This document shows, in pieces, positions 1-12,095 of a stretch of DNA of 64,000 nt; within the stretch, counting starts at the first letter, position 1; every line of letters begins with the position of its first letter. Made by a program: the position numbers and the translations under genes. Under the pieces are notes generated by a model, which saw only the letters and a program-made list of their open reading frames with translations, was not told the origin of the DNA and did not search any database. This DNA is from Hydractinia symbiolongicarpus. Lineage: Eukaryota; Cnidaria; Hydrozoa; Anthoathecata; Hydractiniidae. The stretch is taken from the NCBI RefSeq assembly GCF_029227915.1, contig NC_079886.1, positions 2,914,001 through 2,978,000 on the forward strand, in the 5' to 3' direction.

Positions 1-2030
1 CCGCGATTTCCCGTAAATCCCGTACTCGGCCCGTATAGTCAAAAGTATACAAAGAAAGTACTCAGGGAGTAAACTCATTTCCCGAACGATATTTTAAATT
101 ATTTCTTCAGCACTAAAACGCATGAGACTTGTAGTTTTCAAAAATGTTTTCATTTTTGATGAGACGCTAAATAAAACAAGTTTAATCGCTGGCAAACGAA
201 AACCGGCGATTTCCCGTAAATCCCGGACACGACCCGCATAATCAAAAGTATACAAATAAAGTACCCAAGGAGTAAACTTATTTCCCGAACGATTTTTTAA
301 ATTATTTTTTCACCACTAAAACGCATGAGACTTGTAGTTTTCAAAAATGTTTTCATTTTTGATCAGACGCTGAATAAAAGAAGTTTAATCGCCAGCAAAC
401 GAAAACCCGCGATTTCCCGTAAATCCCGAACACGACCTGTATAATCAAAAGTATACAAAGAAAGTACCCAGGGAGTAAACTTATTTCCCGAACGATTTTT
501 TAAATTATTTTTTCACCACTAAAACGCATTAGACTTGTAGTTTTTAAAAATGTTTTCATTTTTGATGAGACGCTAAATAAAAGAAGTTTAATCGCAGCCA
601 AACGAAAATTCGCGATTTCCCGTAAATCCCGGGCTTGACCCGTATAGTCGAATGTATATAAAGAAAGTACCCTGTGAGTAAACTCATTTCCAGAACGATT
701 TTTCAAATTATTTTTTCACCACTAAAACGAATGAAACTTGTAGTATTCAAAAATGTTTACATTTTTGATGAGACGCTGAATAAAAGACGTTTAATCGCCG
801 GCAAACGAAAACCCGTGATTTTCCCTAAATCCCGGACACGACCCGTATAATCGAAAGTATACAAAGAAAGTACCCAGGGAGTAAACTTATTTCCCGAACG
901 ATTTTTTAAATTATTTTTTCACCATTAAAACGCATGAGATTTGTAGTTTTTAAAAGTGTATCCATTTTTGATGAGACGCTGAATAGAAGAAGTTTAATCG
1001 CCAGCAAACGAAAACCCGCGATTTCCCGTAAATCCCGGGCTTGGCCCGTATAGTGGAATGTATATAAAGAAAGTACCCTGTGAGCAAACTCATTTCCAGA
1101 ACGATTTTTTAAATTATTTTTTCACCACTAAAACGCATGAGACTTGTAGTTTTCAAAAGTGTTTTCATTTTTGATCAGACGCTGAATAAAAGAAGTTTAA
1201 TCGCCGGCAAACGAAAACCCGCGATTTCCCCTAAATCCCGGACACGACCCGTATAATCAAAAGTATACAAAGAAAGTACCCAGGGAGTAAACTTATTTCC
1301 CGAAGGATTTTTTAAATTATTTTTTCACCACTAAAACGCATGAGACTTGTAGTTTTCAAAAATGTTTTTATTTTTGATGAGACGCTAAATAAAAGAAGTT
1401 TAATCGCCGGCAAAAAAAAATTCGCGATTTCCCGTAAATCCCGGGCTTGGCCCGTATAGTCGAATGTGTATAAAGAAAGTACCCTGTGAGTAAACTCATT
1501 TCCAGAACGATTTTTCAAATTATTTTTTCACCACTAAAACGAATGAAACTTGTAGTATTCAAAAATGTTTATATTTTTGATGAGACGCTGAATAGAAGAC
1601 GTTTAATCGCCGGCAAACGAAAACCCGCGATTTCCCCTAAATCCCGGACACGACCCGTATAATCGAAAGTATACAAAGAAAGTACCCAGGGAGTAAACTC
1701 ATTTCCCGAACGATTTTTTAAATTATTTTTTCACCATTAAAACGCATGAGATTTGTAGTTTTCAAAAGTGTATCCATTTTTGATGAGACGCTGAATAAAA
1801 GAAGTTTAATCGCCAGCAAACAAAAACCCGCGATTTCCCGTAAATCCCGTACTCGGCCCGTATAGTCAAAAGTATACAAAGAAAGTACCCAGGGAGTAAA
1901 CTCATTTCCCGAACGATTTTTTAAATTATTTTTTAACCACTAAAACGCATGAGACATGTAGTTTTCAAAATTGTTTTCAATTTTGATGAGACGCTGAATA
2001 AAAGAAGTTTAATCGCCTGCAAACAAAAAC
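1..2030 (+). repeat. 10-mer higher-order repeat, copy 1
   Basis: This 2030-bp segment (10 x 203) matches the segment starting at 2031 with the same order of monomer variants, including the AATGAAACTTGTAGTATTC monomers (at ~730 and ~2760) and the GCAGCCAAACG monomers (~594 and ~2624). The first base of the window lies within the unit, so the true unit edge is unknown. Confidence 0.85.
138..159. other. Hairpin within the satellite monomer (representative copy)
   Basis: Positions 138-146 (TCAAAAATG) are perfectly complementary to 151-159 (CATTTTTGA), separated by a TTTT loop. The same 9-bp inverted repeat recurs in a large share of monomers just after the CATGAGACTTGTAG start. In others it is weakened by CAAAATTG, CAAAATTATT, TAATTTC or GTTTTTATTTTTG variants with no matching change in the opposite arm. 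This is therefore a sequence feature of the monomer. It could extrude as a cruciform or fold in a transcript, but base-pair conservation is not shown. Confidence 0.7.
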
Positions 2031-4240
2031 CCGCGATTTCCCGTAAATCCCGTAGTCGGCCCGTATAGTCAAAAGTATACAAAGAAAGTACTCAGGGAGT
2101 AAACTCATTTCCCGAACGATATTTTAAATTATTTCTTCAGCACTAAAACGCATGAGACTTGTAGTTTTCAAAAATGTTTTCATTTTTGATGAGACGCTAA
2201 ATAAAACAAGTTTAATCGCTGGCAAACGAAAACCGGCGATTTCCCGTAAATCCCGGACACGACCCGCATAATCAAAAGTATACAAATAAAGTACCCAAGG
2301 AGTAAACTTATTTCCCGAACGATTTTTTAAATTATTTTTTCACCACTAAAACGCATGAGACTTGTAGTTTTCAAAAATGTTTTCATTTTTGATCAGACGC
2401 TGAATAAAAGAAGTTTAATCGCCGGCAAACGAAAACCCGCGATTTCCCGTAAATCCCGAACACGACCCGTATAATCAAAAGTATACAAAGAAAGTACCCA
2501 GGGAGTAAACTTATTTCCCGAACGATTTTTTAAATTATTTTTTCACCACTAAAACGCATGAGACTTGTAGTTTTTAAAAATGTTTTCATTTTTGATGAGA
2601 CGCTAAATAAAAGAAGTTTAATCGCAGCCAAACGAAAATTCGCGATTTCCCGTAAATCCCGGGCTTGACCCGTATAGTCGAATGTATATAAAGAAAGTAC
2701 CCTGTGAGTAAACTCATTTCCAGAACGATTTTTCAAATTATTTTTTCACCACTAAAACGAATGAAACTTGTAGTATTCAAAAATGTTTACATTTTTGATG
2801 AGACGCTGAATAAAAGACGTTTAATCGCCGGCAAACGAAAACCCGTGATTTTCCCTAAATCCCGGACACGACCCGTATAATCGAAAGTATACAAAGAAAG
2901 TACCTAGGGAGTAAACTTATTTCCCGAACGATTTTTTAAATTATTTTTTCACCACTAAAACGCATGAGACTTGTAGTTTTTAAAAATGTTTTCATTTTTG
3001 ATGAGACGCTAAATAAAAGAAGTTTAATCGCAGCCAAACGAAAATTCGCGATTTCCCGTAAATCCCGGGCTTGACCCGTATAGTCGAATGTATATAAAGA
3101 AAGTACCCTGTGAGTAAACTCATTTCCAGAACGATTTTTCAAATTATTTTTTCACCACTAAAACGAATGAAACTTGTAGTATTCAAAAATGTTTACATTT
3201 TTGATGAGACGCTGAATAAAAGACGTTTAATCGCCGGCAAACGAAAACCCGTGATTTTCCCTAAATCCCGGACACGACCCGTATAATCGAAAGTATACAA
3301 AGAAAGTACCTAGGGAGTAAACTTATTTCCCGAACGATTTTTTAAATTATTTTTTCACCATTAAAACGCATGAGATTTGTAGTTTTTAAAAGTGTATCCA
3401 TTTTTGATGAGACGCTGAATAGAAGAAGTTTAATCGCCAGCAAACGAAAACCCGCGATTTCCCGTAAATCCCGGGCTTGGCCCGTATAGTGGAATGTATA
3501 TAAAGAAAGTACCCTGTGAGCAAACTCATTTCCAGAACGATTTTTTAAATTATTTTTTCACCACTAAAACGCATGAGACTTGTAGTTTTCAAAAGTGTTT
3601 TCATTTTTGATCAGACGCTGAATAAAAGAAGTTTAATCGCCGGCAAACGAAAACCCGCGATTTCCCCTAAATCCCGGACACGACCCGTATAATCAAAAGT
3701 ATACAAAGAAAGTACCCAGGGAGTAAACTTATTTCCCGAAGGATTTTTTAAATTATTTTTTCACCACTAAAACGCATGAGACTTGTAGTTTTCAAAAATG
3801 TTTTCATTTTTGATGAGACGCTAAATAAAAGAAGTTTAATCGCCGGCAAACAAAAATTTGCGATTTCCCGTAAATCCCGGGCTTGGCCCGTATAGTTGAA
3901 TGTGTATAAAGAAAGTACCCTGTGAGTAAACTCATTTCCAGAACGATTTTTCAAATTATTTTTTCACCACTAAAACGAATGAAACTTGTAGTATTCAAAA
4001 ATGTTTATATTTTTGATGAGACGCTGAATAAAAGACGTTTAATCGCCGGCAAACGAAAACCCGCGATTTCCCCTAAATCCCGGACACGACCCGTATAATC
4101 GAAAGTATACAAAGAAAGTACCCAGGGAGTAAACTCATTTCCCGAACGATTTTTTAAATTATTTTTTCACCATTAAAACGCATAAGATTTGTAGTTTTCA
4201 AAAGTGTATCCATTTTTGATGAGACGCTGAATAGAAAAAG
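2031..4240 (+). repeat. 12-mer version of the same higher-order repeat, copy 2
   Basis: It is collinear with 1-1800. The offset is 2030 bp up to about 2930 and 2436 bp afterwards, because two monomers (406 bp) have been duplicated in tandem. The ~2525-2930 pair, with its private TACCTAGGGAG variant, recurs at ~2931-3336. Similarity to copy 1 stops near 4240, where a different variant (GAAAACCGGCG, CGTTTAGTGGAATG) begins. Confidence 0.85.
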
Positions 4241-4249
4241 TTTAATCGC

Positions 4250-5061
4250 CAGCAAACGAAAACCGGCGATTTCCCGTAAATCCCGGGCTTGGCCCGTTTA
4301 GTGGAATGTATATAAAGAAAGTACCCTGTGAGCAAACTCATTTCCAGAACGATTTTTTAAATTATTTTTTCACCACTAAAACGCATGAGACTTGTAGTTT
4401 TCAAAAATGTTTTCATTTTTGAGAAGACGCTGAATAAAAGAAGTTTAATCGCCGGCAAACGAAAACCCGCGATTTCCCGTAAATCCCGTACTCGGACCGT
4501 ATAGTCAAAAGTATACAAAGAAAGTACTCAAGGAGTAAACTCATTTCCCGAACGATATTTTAAATTATATTTTCACCTCTAAAACGCATGAGACTTGTAG
4601 TTTTCAAAAATGTTTTCATTTTTGATGAGACGCTAAATAAAACAAGTTTAATCGCCAGCAAACGAAAACCGGCGATTTCCCGTAAATCCCGGGCTTGGCC
4701 CGTTTAGTGGAATGTATATAAAGAAAGTACCCTGTGAGCAAACTCATTTCCAGAACGATTTTTTAAATTATTTTTTCACCACTAAAACGCATGAGACTTG
4801 TAGTTTTCAAAAATGTTTTCATTTTTGAGAAGACGCTGAATAAAAGAAGTTTAATCGCCGGCAAACGAAAACCCGCGATTTCCCGTAAATCCCGTACTCG
4901 GACCGTATAGTCAAAAGTATACAAAGAAAGTACTCAAGGAGTAAACTCATTTCCCGAACGATATTTTAAATTATATTTTCACCTCTAAAACGCATGAGAC
5001 TTGTAGTTTTCAAAAATGTTTTCATTTTTGATGAGACGCTAAATAAAACAAGTTTAATCGC
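4250..5061 (+). repeat. Tandem dimer pair, 406-bp period
   Basis: The monomer with AAAACCGGCG plus CCCGTTTAGTGGAATG, followed by the monomer with TTTTTGAGAAGACGC, occurs at ~4250-4655 and again at ~4656-5061. The shift is exactly 406 bp. The following monomer at ~5062 reverts to CCCGCGATTTCCCG. Confidence 0.8.
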
Positions 5062-6799
5062 CGGCAAACGAAAACCCGCGATTTCCCGTAAATCCCGGAC
5101 ACGACCCGTATAATCAAAAGTATACAAATAAAGTACCCAGGGAGTAAACTCATTTCCCGAACGATTTTTTAAATTATTTTTTCACCACTAAAACGCATGA
5201 GACTTGTAGTTTTCAAAAATGTTTTCATTTTTGATGAGACGCTAAATAAAAGAAGTTTAATCGCCGGCAAACGAAAACGCGCGATTTCCCGTAAATTCCG
5301 GACTCAGCCTGTATAGTCAAAAGTATACAAAGAAAGTACCCAGGGAGTAAATTCATTTCCCGAACGATTTTTTAAATTATTTTTTCACCACTAAAACGCA
5401 TGAGACTTGTAGTTTTGAAAAATGTTTTCATTTTTTATTAAACGTTAAATTAAAGAAGTTTAATCGCCGGCAAACGAAAACCCGCGATTTCCCGTAAATC
5501 CCGGGCTCGGCCCGTATAGTCAAATGTATACAAAAAAAGTACCCAGACAGTAAATTCATTTCCCGAACGATTTTTTAAATTATTTTTTCACCACTAAAAC
5601 GCATCAGACTTGTAGTTTTCAAAAATATTTTCATTTTTGATGAGACGCTGAATAAAATAAGTTTAATCTCCGGCAAACGAAAACCCGCGCTTTCCCGTAA
5701 AACCCGTACTCGGCCCGTATAGTCAAAAGTTTACAAAAAAGTACCCAGGGAGTAAGCTGATTTCCCGAATGATTTTTTAAATTATTTTTTCACCAGTAAA
5801 ACTCATGAGACATGTAGTTTTCAAAATTGTTTTCATTTTTCACGCTGAATAAAAGAAGTTTAATCGCCGGCAAACGAAAACCCGCGATTTCCCGTAAATC
5901 CGGTACTCGACCCGTATAGTCAAAAGTATACAAAGAAAGTACTCAAGGAGTAAACTCATTTCCCGAACGATTTCTTAAATTATTTTTTCACCACTAAAAC
6001 GCATGAGACTTGTAGTTTTCAAAAATGTTTTCATTTTTGATGAGACGCTAAATAAAAGAAGTTTAATCGCCGGCAAACGAAAACCCGCGATTTCCCGTAA
6101 ATCCCGGACTCGGCCGTATATTCAAAAGTATACAAAGAAAGTACCCAGGGAGTAAATTCATTTCCCGAACGATTTTTTAAATTATTTTTTCACCACTAAA
6201 ACGCATCAGACTTGTAGTTTTCAAAAATATTTTCATTTTTGATGAGACGCTGAATAAAATAAGTTTAATCTCCGGCAAACGAAAACCCGCGATTTCCCGT
6301 AAAACCCGTACTCGGCCCGTATAGTCAAAAGTTTACAAAAAAGTACCCAGGGAGTAAGCTGATTTCCCGAATGATTTTTTAAATTATTTTTTCACCAGTG
6401 AAACGCATGAGACATGTAGTTTTCAAAAATGTTTTCATTTTTGATGAGACGCTAAATAAAAGAAGTTTAATCGCCGGCAAACGAAAACCCGCGATTTCCC
6501 GTAAATCCGGTACTCGACCCGTATATTCAAAAGTATACAAAGAAAGTACCCAGGGAGTAAATGCATTTCCCGAACGATTTTCTAAATTATTTTTTCACCA
6601 CTAAAACGCATGAGACTTGTAGTTTTCAAAAATGTTTTCATTTTTGATGAGACGCTAAATAAAAAAAGTTTAATCGCCGGCAAACGAAAACCCGCGATTT
6701 CCCGTAAATGCCGGACTCGGCCCGTATAGTCAAAAGTATACAAAGAAAGTACCCTGCGAGTAAATTCATTTCCCGAACGATTTTTTAAATTACTTTTCA
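5062..6799 (+). repeat. Satellite with no exact higher-order period recognised
   Basis: These are ordinary 203-bp monomers with mixed variants and no long neighbouring duplicate that I could define, although several variants here (CTGATTTCCCGAATG, GTTTACAAAAAAGTACCC) occur twice about 600 bp apart. One monomer near 5840 lacks 5 bp between CATTTTT and CACGCTG. This is the first place the TTTTTTATTAAACG variant appears (~5430). Nothing non-satellite is visible. Confidence 0.8.
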
Positions 6800-9240
6800 C
6801 CACTAAAACGCATGAGACTTGTAGTTTTCAAAATTATTTTCATTTTTGATGAGACGCTGAATAAAAGAAGTTTAATCGCCGACAAACGAAAACCCGCGAT
6901 TTCCCGTAAATCCCGTACTCGGCCCGTATAGTCAAAAGTATACAAAAAAGTACCCAGGGAGTAAACTGATTTCCCGAATGATTTTTTAAATTATTTTTTC
7001 ACCACTAAAACGCATGAGACTTGTATTTTTCAAAAATGTTTTTATTTTTGATGAGACGCTGAATAAAAGAAGTTTAATCGCCGGCAAACAAAAACCCGCG
7101 ATTTCCTGTAAATCCCGGGCTTGGCCCCATATAGTCGAATGTATACAAAGAAAGTACCCTGTGAGTAAACTGATTTTCAGAACGATTTTTTACATTATTT
7201 TTTCACCACTAAAACGCATGAGACATGTAGTTTTCAAAATTGTTTTCATTTTTGATAAGACGCTGAATAAAAGAAGTTTAATCGCCGGCAAACGAAAACC
7301 CGCGATTTCCCGTAAATCCGGTACTCGACCCGTATAGTCAAAAGTATGCAAAGAAAGTACTCAAGGAATAAACCCATTTCCCGAACGATTTCTTAAATTA
7401 TTTTTTTACCACTAAAACGCATGAGACTTGTAGTTTTCAAAAATGTTTTCATTTTTGATGAGACGCTAAATAAAAGAAGTTTAATCGCCGGCAAACGAAA
7501 ACCCGCGATTTCCCGTAAATCCCGGACTCGGCCTGTATAGTCAAAAGTATACAAAGAAAGTACCCAGGGAGTAAATTCATTTCCCGAACGATTTTATAAA
7601 TTATTTTTTCACCACTAAAACGCATGAGACTTGTAGTTTTGAAAAATGTTTTCATTTTTTATTAAACGCTAAATTAAAGAAGTTTAATCGCCGGCAAACG
7701 AAAACCCGCGATTTCCCGTAAATCCCGGGCTCGGCCCGTATAGTCAAAAGTATACAAAAAAAGTACCCAGACAGTAAATTCATTTCCCGAACGATTTTTT
7801 AAATTGTTTTTTTACCACTAAAACGCATCAGACTTGTAGTTTTCAAAAATATTTTCATTTTTGATGAGACGCTGATTAAAAGAAGTTTAATCGCCGGCAA
7901 ACGAAAACCCGCGATTTCCCGTAAAACCCGTACTCGTCCCGTATAGTCAAAAGTATACAAAAATGTACCCAGGGAGTAAACTGATTTCCCAAATGATTTT
8001 TTAAATTATTTTTTCACCACTAAAACGCATGAGACTTGTAGTTTTCAAAATTATTTTCATTTTTGATGAGACACTGAATAAAAGAAGTTTAATCGCCGAC
8101 AAACGAAAACCCGCAATTTCCCGTAAATCCCGTACTCGGCCCGTATAGTCAAAAGTATACAAAAAAGTACCCAGGGAGTAAACTGATTTCCCGAATGATT
8201 TTTTAAATTATTTTTTCACCACTAAAACGCATGAGACTTGTATTTTTCAAAAATGTTTTTATTTTTGATGAGACGCTGAATAAAAGAAGTTTAATCGCCG
8301 GCAAACGAAAACCCGAGATTTCCAGTAAATCCCGGGCTTGGCCCCATATAGTCGAATGTATACAAAGAAAGTACCCTGTGAGTAAACTGATTTTCAGAAC
8401 GATTTTTTGTATTATTTTTTCACCACTAAAACGCATGAGACATGTAGTTTTCAAAATTGTTTTCATTTTTGATAAGACGCTGAATAAAAGAAGTTTAATC
8501 GCCGGCAAACGAAAACCCGCGATTTCCCGTAAATCCGGTACTCGACCCGTATAGTCAAAAGTATGCAAAGAAAGTACTCAAGGAATAAACTCATTTCCCG
8601 AACGATTTCTTAAATTATTTTTTCACCACTAAAACGCATGAGACTTGTAGTTTTCAAAAATGTTTTCATTTTTGATGAGACGCTAAATAAAAGAAGTTTA
8701 ATCGCCGGCAAACGAAAACCCGCGATTTCCCGTAAATTCCGGACTCGGCCTGTATAGTCAAAAGTATACAAAGAAAGTACCCAGGGAGTAAATTCATTTC
8801 CCGAACGATTTTATAAATTATTTTTTCACCACTAAAACGCATGAGACTTGTAGTTTTAAAAAATGTTTTCATTTTTTATTAAACGTTAAATTAAAGAAGT
8901 TTAATCGCCGGCAAACGAAAACCCGCGATTTCCCGTAAATCCCGGGCTCGGCCCGTATAGTCAAATGTATACAAAAAAAGTACCCAGACAGTAAATTCAT
9001 TTCCCGAACGATTTTTTAAATTATTTTTTTACCACTAAAACGCATAAGACTTGTAGTTTTCAAAAATATTTTCATTTTTGATGAGACGCTGAATAAAAGA
9101 AGTTTAATCGCCGGCAATCGAAAACCTGCGATTTCCCGTAAAACCCGTACTCGTCCCGTATAGTCTAAAGTATACAAAAAAGTACCCAGGGAGTAAACTG
9201 ATTCCCCAAATGATTTCTTAAATTATTTTTTCACCACTAA
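6800..9240 (+). repeat. 6-mer higher-order repeat, two copies (1217-bp offset)
   Basis: Diagnostic variants repeat with a shift of 1217 bp (6 x 203 minus 1): GCCGACAAACG at ~6879 and ~8096, CTTGTATTTTTC at ~7018 and ~8235, AAAGTATGCAAAG at ~7340 and ~8557, and TTTTTTATTAAACG at ~7651 and ~8868. Unit edges are approximate, near 6800, 8020 and 9240. A related but rearranged version returns at about 14.7-15.3 kb and 17.4-17.9 kb. Confidence 0.8.
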
Positions 9241-9699
9241 AACGCATGAGACTTGTAGTTTTCAAAAATGTTTTCATTTTTGATGAGACGCTGAATAAAA
9301 TAAGTTTAATCTCCGGCAAACGAAAACCCGCGATTTCCCGTAAAACCCGTACTCGGCCCGTATAGTCAAAAGTATACAAAAAAGTACCCAGGGAGTAAGC
9401 TGATTTCCCGAATGATTTTTTAAATTATTTTTTCACCACTAAAACGCATGAGACTTGTAGTTTTTAAAAATGTTTTCATTTTTGATGAGACGCTGAATAA
9501 AAGAAGTTTAATCGCCGGCAAACGAAAACCCGCGATTTCCTGTAAATCCCGGGCTTGGCCGCATATAGTCGAATGTATACAAAGAAAGTACCCTGTAAGT
9601 AAACTGATTTTCAGAACGATTTTTTAAATCATTTTTTCACCACTAAAACGCATGAGACATGTAGTTTTCAAAATTGTTTTCATTTTTGATAAGACGCTG

Positions 9700-12095
9700 A
9701 ATAAAAGAAGTTTAATCGCCGGCAAACGAAAACCCGCGATTTCCCGTAAATCCGGTACTCGACCCATATAGTCAAAAGTATACAAAGAAAGTACTCAAGG
9801 AGTAAACTCATTTCCCGAACGATTTCTTAAATCATTTTTTCACCACTAAAACGCATGAGACTTGTAGTTTTCAAAAATGTTTTCATTTTTGATGAGACGC
9901 TAAATAAAAGAAGTTTAATCGCCGGCAAACGAAAACCCGCGATTTCCCGTAAATCCCGGACTCGGCCCGTATAGTCAAAAGTATACAAAGAAAGTACCCA
10001 GGGAGTAAATTCATTTCCCGAACGATTTTTTAAATTATTTTTTCACCACTAAAACGCATGAGACTTGTAGTTTTCAAAAATGTTTTCATTTTTGATAAGA
10101 CGCTGAATAAAAGAAGTTTAATCGCCGGCAAACGAAAACCCACGATTTCCAGTAAATCCGGTACTCGGCCCGTATAGTCAAAAGTATACAAAGAAAGTAC
10201 TCAAGGAGTAAACTCATTTCCCTAACGATTTTTTAAATTATTTTTTCACCACTTAAACGCATGAGACTTGTAGTTTTCAAAAATGTTTTCATTTTTGATG
10301 AGACGCTAAATAAAAGAAGTTTAATCTCCGGCAAACGAAAACCCGCGATTTCCCGTAAATCCCGTACTCGGCCCATATGGTCAAAAGTATACAAAGAAAG
10401 TACCCAGGAAGTAAATTTATTTCTCAAACGATTTTTTAAATTATTTTTTCACCACTAAAACGCATGAGACTTGTAGTTTTCAAAAATGTTTTCATTTTTG
10501 ATGAAACGCTAAAGTAAAGAAGTTTAATCGCCGGCAAACGAAAACCCGCGATATCCTGTAAATCGCAGACTCGGCCCGTATAGTCAAAAGTATACAAAGA
10601 AAGTACCCTGTGAGTAAATTCATTTTCCGAACGATTTTTTAAATTATTTTTTCACCACTAAAACGCATGAGACTTTTAGTTTTCAAAAATGTTTTCTTTT
10701 TTGATAAGACGCTGAATAAAAGAAGTTTAATCGCCGGCGAACGAAAACCTGCGATTTCCCGCAAATCCGGTACTCGACCCGTATAGTCAAAAGTATACAA
10801 AGAAAGTACTCAAGGAGTAAACTCATTTCCCGAACGATTTTTTAAATTTTTTTTTCACCACTAAAACGCATGAGACTTGTAGTTTTCAAAAATGTTTTCA
10901 TTTTTGATGAGACGCTAAATAAAAGAAGTTTAATCGCCGGCAAACGAAAACCGCGATTTCCCGTAAATCCCGTACTCGGCCCGTATAGTCAAAAGTATAC
11001 AAAAAAAATACCCAGGGAGTAAACTGATTTCCCGAATGATTTTATAAATTATATTTTCACCACTAAAACGCATGAGACTTGTAGTTTTCAAAAATGTTTT
11101 CATTTTTGATGAGACGCTGAATAAAAGAAGTTTAATCGCCGGCAAACGAAAACCCGCGATTTCCCGTAAATTCGGTACTCGACCCGTATAGTCAAAAGTA
11201 TACAAAGAAAGAACTCAAGGAGTAAACACATTTCCCGAACGATTTCTTAAATCATTTTTTGACCACTAAAACGCATGAGACTTGTAGTTTTCAAAAATGT
11301 TTTCATTTTTGATGAGACGCTAAATAAAAGAAGTTTAATCGCCGGCAAACGAAAACCCGCGATTCCCCGTAAATCCCGGACTCGGCCCGTATAGTCAAAA
11401 GTATACAAAGAAAGTACCCAGGGAGTAAATTCATTTCCCGAACGATTTTTTAAATTATTTTTTCACCACTAAAACGCATGAGACTTGTAGTTTTCAAAAA
11501 TGTTTTCATTTTTGATAAGACGCTGAATAAAAGAAGTTTAATCGCCGGCAAACGAAAACCCACGATTTCCCGTAAATCCGGTACTCGGCTCGTATAGTCA
11601 AAAGTATACAAAGAAAGTACTCAAGGAGTAAACTCATTTCCCTAACGATTTTTTAAATTATTTTTTCACCACTTAAACGCATGAGACTTGTAGTTTTCAA
11701 AAATGTTTTCATTTTTGATGAGACGCTAAATAAAAGAAGTTTAATCCCCGGCAAACGAAAACCTGCGATTTCCCGTAAATCCCGTACTCGGCCCATATAG
11801 TCAAAAGTATACAAAGAAAGTACCCATGGAGTGAATTTATTTCTCAAACGATTTTTTAAATTATTTTTTCACCACTAAAACGCATGAGACTTGTAGTTTT
11901 CAAAAATGTTTTCATTTTTGATGAAACGCTAAAGTAAAGAAGTTTAATCGCCGGCAAACGAAAACCCGCGATATCCTGTAAATCGCGGACTCGGCCCGTA
12001 TAGTCAAAAGTATACAAAGAAAGTAACCTGTGAGTAAATTCATTTTCCGAACGATTTTTTAATTTATTTTTTCACCACTAAAACGCATGAGACTT
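9700..12095 (+). repeat. 7-mer higher-order repeat, two partial copies (1420-bp offset)
   Basis: Collinear variants recur with a 1420-bp shift (7 x 203 minus 1): TTAAATCATTTTTT/GACC at ~9827 and ~11247, CACTTAAACGC at ~10250 and ~11670, and CGATATCCTGTAAATCGC at ~10549 and ~11969. After ~12095 the order breaks. Two other monomers are interposed before the GGCGAACGAAAACCTGC monomer that follows directly in the first copy (10737 versus ~12560). Confidence 0.75.

Noticed and set aside
200-230. Possible CENP-B box on the minus strand (TTTTCGTTTGCCGGCGATT)
   Set aside because: It matches the first half (TTTCGTT) of the mammalian CENP-B box, but the required central A and the CGGG core are absent. 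The CCCGTATAGTCGAA variant on the plus strand is one base short of the required spacing. Neither meets the essential pattern.
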